Shown here: piece by piece, positions 1-4,956 of the stretch
How the letters are laid out: each line of letters starts with the position of its first letter
Position numbering within the stretch: position 1 is the first letter of the stretch
Origin: Moraxellaceae bacterium
GTDB lineage: Bacteria; Pseudomonadota; Gammaproteobacteria; Pseudomonadales; Moraxellaceae
Assembly (NCBI GenBank): GCA_030684415.1
Contig: JAUXNL010000594.1
Location: 1-5,884 of the forward strand
Direction: 5' to 3'
Length of the DNA stretch: 5,884 nt
Notes under the pieces: generated by a model
Told to the model about the DNA's origin: nothing
Database searches by the model: none
What the model saw: only the letters and a program-made list of their open reading frames with translations
Made by a program: the position numbers and the translations under genes

Positions 1-23
1 GAAAAGCATTTTTCAGCAAGTGG

Positions 24-1559
24 CTAATGGCCGTTGTCGAGGCGGAAGAACTTGCGGATGTTGGCCAGCAACTGTGCCTTTTGCTGCGCAGGGCTTTGCG
101 CTGACGTTCCTTGTTGCACGACAACCAGTTGCTGGTTGCGCTCCGTGAGCATGTGCGCAAATTCTTCCGCCAGTTCCGGTCGTGAATGAATGATGCGCTC
201 GAACGCACTTTTCTCCAGCCGGTAGCACTCGGCGTCGGTTCGCGCTGTGACAGTGGCGCGGCGCGGCTCGCCCGTCATCAGCCCCATTTCGCCAAAGATA
301 TGCCCGCTCGGCAGGGTGGTCAGGTGGCGGCGATCTTGTCCGCTGGCCTCGTACCAGATGTCGGCTTCGCCGCTGATGAGAATGTAAAGCCAGTGCGCGA
401 TGTCGCCCTGCCGGGTAATGACATCGCCGCGCGCAAACGGCGCATAGGTCAGGCCGCTGGCCAGTTGGGCGAGTTCTTCGTCCGAGAGCGCCCGGAACAT
501 CTCGATTTTTTTCAGTGTGCGCTGGCGTAGGGCCAACTCGGCGTCACGCTTTTTGGCGTCGCGCTCGGACGATTCCGTGGTCAGGTTCACGGCCAGCACC
601 GGCGAGCCGAGCGTGTAGCCCTGGCGTTGCAGTGCCGCATACACATGCACGCGCACGGCGGAGTCGGTGGGGTCGTCCACCAAGGGGTCGCGCAGCCAGT
701 AGCGCACCGCGTAGTGTATTTGGCCCTCGCCGAATTCCATGGCCACACAACTGGGGGCCGGGTCGTTGCTCATGAGCGGGATGTGACAAAGGCCGAGCGC
801 GCGCTCGACGGCGTCGATAACGCGCTGTGGAGGAATGGTATTGCTGACCCGGAAATGCACCCAGCGTCGCCACTGCGGCACACCATCACCGCCGACAATC
901 GTGAACTTTCCTTTCATGAGCAGGCTGTTGGGCAGCACCACGATTTCGCCATTGCGGGTGCGTACGGCGGTGTGCCGCCAATGCACTTCAATCACGCGGC
1001 CGCTGACGTCATCCACTTTTATCCAGTCGCCAATGCTCACGGATTTATCGAGCTGTAGCGACAGCCCGCCCAGAATGTTGCCCAGCGTGTCTTGCATGGC
1101 AAACGCGATGATGGCGGTCAGAACGGCAGACGTGGTGACCAGGCTAGTGAGGTTGAGGCCGGCATAGCGCAGTTGCACCATGCCCCAACCGATGTAGCCG
1201 ATGACAATCAGGATGTCTTCCAGAATGCGCGGTGGCTGCAAGCCAGCCGCCGGCATGGCGACACGGAACAGCACCAGACCACAGAGACGGATCAGCAGTA
1301 CCCCGGCCAGCAAGACGGCAATGCTGTCGAGAATACTGGCGGTATTGGTCATGTCGGCCATGCTGGTCAGCAGGCCGGTCACGACCAGCAACGCGATCAG
1401 GGCAACAAAAAGCAGCGCACTGCGCAGCAGTTGTCGGCCTTCATCCAGCTTGTGCAGCAGGATCATGACCAGGATGGCGCTGGCCACCAGGACATTCAGG
1501 TATTCGGCGTGCCAGACCGCTTGCAGGTGCTGGCCGAGCTGGGCGATGGAGTCCGGCAT
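24..1559 (-). CDS. MscS-type channel with C-terminal cyclic-nucleotide-binding domain (bCNG-like)
   Basis: The 511-residue product is a predicted inner-membrane channel of the MscS superfamily fused to a cytoplasmic cyclic-nucleotide-binding domain. Hydrophobic segments lie near residues 21-36, 46-64, 77-100 and 114-130. A pore-lining helix follows at about 138-170, leading into the MscS beta domain (FAMQDTLGNILGG at 153-165, SIGDWIKVDD at 175-184, VVLPNSLL at 207-214). A charged connector (330-352) leads to the CNB domain (about 354-475). Its phosphate-binding cassette has FGE at 422-424 and PRRAT at 432-436. E424 and R433 align with the ribose- and phosphate-contacting Glu and Arg of PKA-type domains, so ligand binding looks possible. 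In related bCNG proteins the mechanosensitive response is weak or lost and cyclic nucleotides are thought to gate the pore; that this holds here is inference. The ATG is preceded by AAGGAA at an 11-nt spacing, slightly long. The stop is TAG. The gene lies 101 bp downstream of the E2 gene on the same strand. Confidence 0.93.
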   Translation of the reverse strand: MPDSIAQLGQHLQAVWHAEYLNVLVASAILVMILLHKLDEGRQLLRSALLFVALIALLVVTGLLTSMADMTNTASILDSIAVLLAGVLLIRLCGLVLFRVAMPAAGLQPPRILEDILIVIGYIGWGMVQLRYAGLNLTSLVTTSAVLTAIIAFAMQDTLGNILGGLSLQLDKSVSIGDWIKVDDVSGRVIEVHWRHTAVRTRNGEIVVLPNSLLMKGKFTIVGGDGVPQWRRWVHFRVSNTIPPQRVIDAVERALGLCHIPLMSNDPAPSCVAMEFGEGQIHYAVRYWLRDPLVDDPTDSAVRVHVYAALQRQGYTLGSPVLAVNLTTESSERDAKKRDAELALRQRTLKKIEMFRALSDEELAQLASGLTYAPFARGDVITRQGDIAHWLYILISGEADIWYEASGQDRRHLTTLPSGHIFGEMGLMTGEPRRATVTARTDAECYRLEKSAFERIIHSRPELAEEFAHMLTERNQQLVVVQQGTSAQSPAQQKAQLLANIRKFFRLDNGH

Positions 1560-1586
1560 GGCAATCGATGTTCCTTGGGTTTCTGC

Positions 1587-1617
1587 ATTCTAGACAGACA
1601 GGCCTGTGCGCGTGCAA
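1587..1617 (-). promoter_or_regulatory. weak candidate sigma70 promoter for the channel gene
   Basis: On the minus strand TAGAAT (1592-1587) is a fair -10 element. TTGCAC (1617-1612) is a poor -35 at a long 19-nt spacing. It sits 27 nt or more upstream of the channel ATG and about 70 nt after the E2 stop. No other promoter-like pair was seen in this gap. Transcription could equally run through from the E2 operon, because no convincing terminator lies between. Confidence 0.22.
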
Positions 1618-1660
1618 GCAAATGCCTGCTGTGCCCTGTGCCTCCGTTCATTGGTAATCG

Positions 1661-2743
1661 TCATGCAGAGGGGGTTGCTTGCAGGTACTTGATGACAGCG
1701 GCCAGAAAGCGCGCCGCTTCGCCGCCGGTAACGGCGCGGTGGTCCACGGTCAGTGACAACGGCAGTTTCAGCACGGTTTGCGTGGGCCGCCCGGGCGCTA
1801 GTGCGTCAAACACGCGGCCAGCACCGAGGATGGCCACCTGCGGCGGCATTACCAGCGGGGTGGCGAAGCGACCGGCGATGGCGCCGAAATTCGACAGCGT
1901 GAGTGTGGCGCCCTGCATGTCGGCTGGTGTCAGGGTCTGTGCTGCTGCGGCATTTTTCAGCGCGATGATCTGCGCTTGCAGAGCCTCTTCTGACAGCGTG
2001 CCGGCGTGGCGCAGCACCGGCTCATAAAGACCCTGTGCGGTGTCCACGGCCAAGCCGACATGAACATCGGCATGCAGCGTGCGTTGGCTGTGTTCGCCGT
2101 CAAACCAGGCATTGAGTGCGGGCTCGGCGGCAGAGGCGGCCACCAGTGCCTGTACCAGTCGGGATGTCAGTTGATGGGCGTTGGCGGGAGGCAGTGTGGC
2201 TTCATCGAAAATCGTCACCGGTACAACGGCGCGGGTGGTCGCTAATTGCCGTGCCATGCGCGCGCGCGTCGGCCCCAGTGCTTCGCCGACCGGCAGGGTT
2301 GTATCAACGGGGCTCTCGCTGCTGCCTCTGCTACTGCCACGCGATGAGGCATGACGCCGTTGTTGGAGTTGTTGTAGTCGGGCTTCGGTGTGACGGTGCC
2401 GGCCGATGAGGAAGTGTTCGTCGCGGGTGGTAGAGCTACCCGGTAGTTGGCCAACAACACTGCCGTTGTCAGCGATTGGTACGTCTGTGTCCGTGCTGGC
2501 CGTGTGCGGTGAGTCGGCAAACGCCAGCAGTGGCGTGCCGACGCCCACGGTCGCGCCGGCGGGCACTAGCAGTGCGGCAATGCGGCCGCTGCACGGTGCC
2601 GGTATGTCGACAACGGCCTTGGCGGTTTCAACCTCCAGCATCGGCTGGCCGGCCTGTACCGCGTCGCCGGCCTGCACATGCCAGCGCAAGAGGGTGGCGT
2701 CGGCCAGACCCTCTCCCAGGTCGGGTAGGGAGAACGTGTTCAT
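1661..2743 (-). CDS. pdhC: 2-oxoacid dehydrogenase E2, lipoyl acyltransferase lacking an evident subunit-binding domain
   Basis: This 360-residue protein is the acyltransferase core of a 2-oxoacid dehydrogenase complex; it moves an acyl group from lipoyl-lysine to CoA in the cytoplasm. The lipoyl domain is residues 1-76 (LPDLGEGL at 6-13; lipoylation site VETAKA with K42, where most relatives have TDKA). The catalytic domain is about 152-360, with MARQLATTRAVVPVT at 163-177, LTLSNFGAIAG at 281-291, PPQVAILGAGR at 300-310 and DHRAVTGG at 334-341. H335 is the predicted catalytic base; T339 stands where the classic DHRxxDG motif has Asp. E241 in GLYEPV replaces a usual hydrophobic residue. Between the domains (77-151) I find no peripheral subunit-binding motif, only a basic Gln/His/Ser-rich stretch including SSRGSSRGSS. 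The start is the ATG overlapping the E1 beta stop (ATGA); AGGA lies 6 nt before it. The open frame extends further upstream, but only as a shadow of E1 beta. The acyl substrate is uncertain (acetyl favoured). Confidence 0.93.
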   Translation of the reverse strand: MNTFSLPDLGEGLADATLLRWHVQAGDAVQAGQPMLEVETAKAVVDIPAPCSGRIAALLVPAGATVGVGTPLLAFADSPHTASTDTDVPIADNGSVVGQLPGSSTTRDEHFLIGRHRHTEARLQQLQQRRHASSRGSSRGSSESPVDTTLPVGEALGPTRARMARQLATTRAVVPVTIFDEATLPPANAHQLTSRLVQALVAASAAEPALNAWFDGEHSQRTLHADVHVGLAVDTAQGLYEPVLRHAGTLSEEALQAQIIALKNAAAAQTLTPADMQGATLTLSNFGAIAGRFATPLVMPPQVAILGAGRVFDALAPGRPTQTVLKLPLSLTVDHRAVTGGEAARFLAAVIKYLQATPSA

Positions 2744-3717
2744 GCAGCATCCTGTGTGGCGCGGGCGGCCGCGACGATATCGCGGACGCCGGGCAGATAA
2801 AACGGCTCTAGCCGCGCATAGGGCACGATGACGTCTGGCGCGGTGACACGGCGTACCGGCGCCAGCAGGTCTGCAAAGCATTCTTCGCCGAGGCGCGCGG
2901 CGATTTCTGCACCAAAGCCGCCGGTGCGGCAGGCCTCGTGCACGATCACGCAGCGTCCTGTATGCCGTACCGAGTCGGCAATCGTGTCCATGTCGAGCGG
3001 GCGTAGGCTGGCAATGTCGATGACCTCTGCATGGATGCCGGTACTGGCGAGGGTGTCGGCCGCTTGCAGGCAGTCCTGCACCATGGCGCCCCAGCTCACC
3101 AGTGTCACGTCGTCGCCACGCCGCCAGGTGAGGCACTGGCCGAGCGGAAGCGCCGCGCCATCGTCATGCACCTCTGCTTTCAGGCTGCGGTAAAGGCGCT
3201 CCGGCTCCAGCACGATCACCGGGTCAGGATCACGGATGGCGGCCAGCAGCAGGCCATACGCCGTTTGTGGTGATGACACGGCGACAACCTTGAGCCCGGG
3301 AATGTGCGCGAGCAAGGCCTCCACACTTTCGGAGTGATGCTCCGGAGCATGGATGCCCCCACCAAAAGGCGTGCGCAGCGTCAGCGGACAAGTGAGACGG
3401 CCGCGCGTGCGGTTACGCAGTCGGGCAGCATGTGAGACGAGGTGTTCAAGTGCCGCATAGATAAACCCCATGAACTGGATTTCCACCACCGGACGCAGGC
3501 CCTGGGCGGCCATGCCGACGGCGACGCCGGCAATCAGTGTTTCGGCCAGCGGGGTGTCGATCACACGCCGTGCCCCGAAGCGGTCGCGTAGGCCGGCGGT
3601 GGCGCGGAACACGCCGCCGTTGCGGCTGACGTCCTCGCCCAGCACGATGACGTTCTCGTCTTCCGCGAGGGCTCGCGCCAAGGCGAGGTCAATCGCTTCC
3701 ACCACCGTGATGCTCAT
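2740..3717 (-). CDS. pdhB: 2-oxoacid (probably pyruvate) dehydrogenase E1 component, beta subunit
   Basis: This 325-residue protein, the usual length for the family, pairs with E1 alpha as a thiamine diphosphate-dependent alpha2beta2 enzyme. That enzyme decarboxylates a 2-oxoacid and acylates the lipoyl group of E2. Visible family blocks are VLGEDVSRNGGVFRAT (25-40), DTPLAE (54-59), the EIQFMGF region (79-85), the RTPFGGGIHAPEHHSES region (115-131) and the C-terminal transketolase-type domain from about 195 (VTLVSWGAMV, IDIASLRPLD). E59 and H128 fall at the positions of the cofactor-activating Glu and the active-site His in Bacillus stearothermophilus PDH E1 beta. The EDVSRNGGVFRAT and LYRS blocks also look PDH-like, but a branched-chain or acetoin substrate cannot be excluded. 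The ATG at 3717 overlaps the E1 alpha stop (ATGA), with AGGA 6 nt before it. The TGA stop overlaps the E2 start. All catalytic blocks are present and I see no break. Confidence 0.96.
   Translation of the reverse strand: MSITVVEAIDLALARALAEDENVIVLGEDVSRNGGVFRATAGLRDRFGARRVIDTPLAETLIAGVAVGMAAQGLRPVVEIQFMGFIYAALEHLVSHAARLRNRTRGRLTCPLTLRTPFGGGIHAPEHHSESVEALLAHIPGLKVVAVSSPQTAYGLLLAAIRDPDPVIVLEPERLYRSLKAEVHDDGAALPLGQCLTWRRGDDVTLVSWGAMVQDCLQAADTLASTGIHAEVIDIASLRPLDMDTIADSVRHTGRCVIVHEACRTGGFGAEIAARLGEECFADLLAPVRRVTAPDVIVPYARLEPFYLPGVRDIVAAARATQDAA
2744..2753 (-). promoter_or_regulatory. ribosome binding site fixing the E2 start
   Basis: AGGA (2753-2750 on the minus strand) stands 6 nt before the ATG at 2743-2741. 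This site supports the start at 2743, directly before the lipoyl domain, rather than any start further upstream inside E1 beta. The ATG shares the bases ATGA with the E1 beta stop, which suggests translational coupling. Confidence 0.75.
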
Positions 3718-4844
3718 GGCGAGTCCTCGCTGTGTTGTGCAGGCGGGAGGCGGATGGTTGGCGTGGCCGCCGCCCGCTGGCGCTGCAAGAAATCATCACG
3801 CTGCCGACGCAGGTCGTCCGGCAAGTGGGCTTGCAGGAAATCGAACATGTCGGTCGGAGCAGGAGGGGCATCGTTCAGCCAGGCATCGGTGGCGGCCACA
3901 ATTTCCGCCTCCTGCTCGGCATCCGTGGCGGCGGCCTTTCCGGCATCCCACAGGTGGTGAGTGATGAGCAACTGCTCCAGTCGGCGCAACGGCTCCCGTG
4001 CTTCGGCGGCCGTGCGCGCGGCGGCATCGGCATAGCGGCTCATGTCATCGGCCGTGGTGTGGTCGCAGAGCCGCCAGGTGACGGCCTCAATCAGCGTCGG
4101 TCCTTTGCCGGCGCGTGCACGCACCAGGGCCTCCGTGACAACGGCGTGCACAGCGAGGACATCGTTACCGTCCACGCGCACGCCGGGAATGCCGGCGGCC
4201 ACAGCTTTTTGCGCCAGTGTGCGGCAGGCTGTCTGCGCATGCAGCGGCACCGAAATCGCCCACTGATTGTTGTTGATGACGATGACCAGAGGCAGGTGCC
4301 AGACCCCGGCCAGATTCAGTGCTTCGTAAAAGTCGCCGCGCGAGGTGGCGCCATCACCGCAGGTGGCCAGCACAGCACGCGCCTGCTGGCGCCACTTGAT
4401 AGCACTGGCAATGCCGGCGGCATGCGGCAGTTGTGTGGCAATCGGAATGCAGTTGGGCAGATCTTCAGGCGCCCTCGCAAAAGCAGAGCCGCGCTCGTCT
4501 CCGCCCCAGAAGCGCAGGATGTCGAGCGGCGTGACACCACGTAGCAATTGTGCCGCCTGGTCGCGGTAATACGGCGCGAATACGTCACTGGCCTGCAGGG
4601 CGAGGCCGATGGCCGTGCTGATGGCTTCCTGCCCGTAACAGGAGGCATAGGTGCCCAGCCGTCCTGTGCGCTGCAAGTGAATGGCCGCGCGATCAAAGCG
4701 GCGGGTGAAACGGATATGGGCATGAGCGCGTTGCCACAGCGCCGGATCACGTTGCGCATCGGGAGTGTCTGCCGACAGTTGGCCTTGTGGGTCAAGCAGT
4801 CCGTGCAGGGGAAAGTCGGGGGCAATGTCGTGGATGAACGTCAT
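3714..4844 (-). CDS. pdhA: 2-oxoacid (probably pyruvate) dehydrogenase E1 component, alpha subunit
   Basis: This 376-residue protein is the thiamine diphosphate-binding E1 alpha subunit of a heterotetrameric 2-oxoacid dehydrogenase. The cofactor/Mg motif is GDGATSRGDFYEALNLAG (163-180), closed by INNNQWAIS (190-198). YYRD (92-95) and the His-containing loop DHTTADDMSRY (261-271) are in their expected places; H262 corresponds to the active-site loop His. RTGRLGTYASCYGQEA (59-74) and the N-terminal LLDPQGQLS stretch resemble Bacillus PdhA, and the protein lacks the long N-terminal extension of Pseudomonas BkdA1. The C-terminal LPDDLRRQRDDFL resembles BkdA1, so the substrate is inferred to be pyruvate with some doubt. 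Residues from about 352 to 376 form a loose Ala/Pro/Gln-rich tail. This is the first gene of the operon. GGAG lies 8 nt before the ATG, inside a predicted hairpin. The TGA stop overlaps the E1 beta ATG. Confidence 0.95.
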   Translation of the reverse strand: MTFIHDIAPDFPLHGLLDPQGQLSADTPDAQRDPALWQRAHAHIRFTRRFDRAAIHLQRTGRLGTYASCYGQEAISTAIGLALQASDVFAPYYRDQAAQLLRGVTPLDILRFWGGDERGSAFARAPEDLPNCIPIATQLPHAAGIASAIKWRQQARAVLATCGDGATSRGDFYEALNLAGVWHLPLVIVINNNQWAISVPLHAQTACRTLAQKAVAAGIPGVRVDGNDVLAVHAVVTEALVRARAGKGPTLIEAVTWRLCDHTTADDMSRYADAAARTAAEAREPLRRLEQLLITHHLWDAGKAAATDAEQEAEIVAATDAWLNDAPPAPTDMFDFLQAHLPDDLRRQRDDFLQRQRAAATPTIRLPPAQHSEDSP

Positions 4845-4847
4845 GGC

Positions 4848-4869
4848 CGCAGCTCCGCAGGAGACTGCG
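4848..4869 (-). promoter_or_regulatory. hairpin enclosing the E1 alpha Shine-Dalgarno
   Basis: On the minus strand CGCAG-T-CTCC (4869-4860) can pair with GGAG-CTGCG (4856-4848) around a 3-nt TGC loop, giving 9 bp with one bulged T. The GGAG (4856-4853) is the only good ribosome binding site for the ATG at 4844-4842. It would be fully base-paired in this fold. The pairing is read directly from the sequence; a regulatory effect on translation is inference. A transcript starting from the TACACT site just upstream might begin inside the left arm and escape the fold. Confidence 0.4.
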
Positions 4870-4872
4870 TTC

Positions 4873-4878
4873 AGTGTA
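4873..4878 (-). promoter_or_regulatory. possible -10 element for the E1/E2 operon
   Basis: TACACT on the minus strand matches four of six bases of the sigma70 -10 consensus and lies 28 nt before the E1 alpha ATG. No acceptable -35 is found at the right distance; that position falls in the CGGCCG of the terminator-like stem. The promoter is therefore weak, activator-dependent, or not real. Confidence 0.18.
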
Positions 4879-4883
4879 GACCA

Positions 4884-4935
4884 CGGGAAAAGGTGCGGCC
4901 GAACGGGCCTGCGTGAAGACGCTCAGGCCCGCGGC
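4884..4935 (-). terminator. stem-loop, probable terminator of the ABC1 kinase gene
   Basis: A long inverted repeat starts 21 nt after the kinase stop. On the minus strand GCCG, CGGGCCT and GCGT pair with ACGC, AGGCCCG and CGGC around a CTTC loop (4935-4898). This gives 15 bp interrupted by a 2-nt bulge on each side. No T-run follows directly; the first T-rich bases are TTTT at 4890-4887, after CGGC and CGCACC. The structure is strong enough for a GC-rich genome terminator or a transcript-end stabiliser, but the missing adjacent U-tract lowers confidence in classic intrinsic termination. Confidence 0.55.
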
Positions 4936-4956
4936 GTGTGCGGGGAGTGCAGGGCT

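Noticed and set aside
1..14. GAAAA/TTTTC mini-stem after the channel gene stop
   Set aside because: It has five pairs, four of them A-T, and the window ends at its arm, so neither a terminator nor its T-run can be judged.
1614..1629. Weak hairpin GCA-A-GC / GC-C-TGC after the E2 gene as a terminator
   Set aside because: It has only 5 pairs with an internal mismatch and no T-run on the transcribed side, which is too weak to call a terminator.
1092..2027. A 311-codon open frame on the plus strand opposite the channel and E2 genes
   Set aside because: The translation is low-complexity, Gln/His-rich, and resembles no family. It spans the antisense of two well-supported genes and the gap between them, as expected from GC-rich codon bias.
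2744..3136. Upstream in-frame extension of E2 inside E1 beta
   Set aside because: The extra residues are Arg/His/Cys-rich shadow sequence of E1 beta. The lipoyl domain begins exactly at the ATG at 2743, which has its own ribosome binding site.
3732..4544. A 270-codon plus-strand open frame opposite E1 alpha
   Set aside because: It is entirely antisense to a gene with complete catalytic motifs, and its product shows no domain or motif I recognise.
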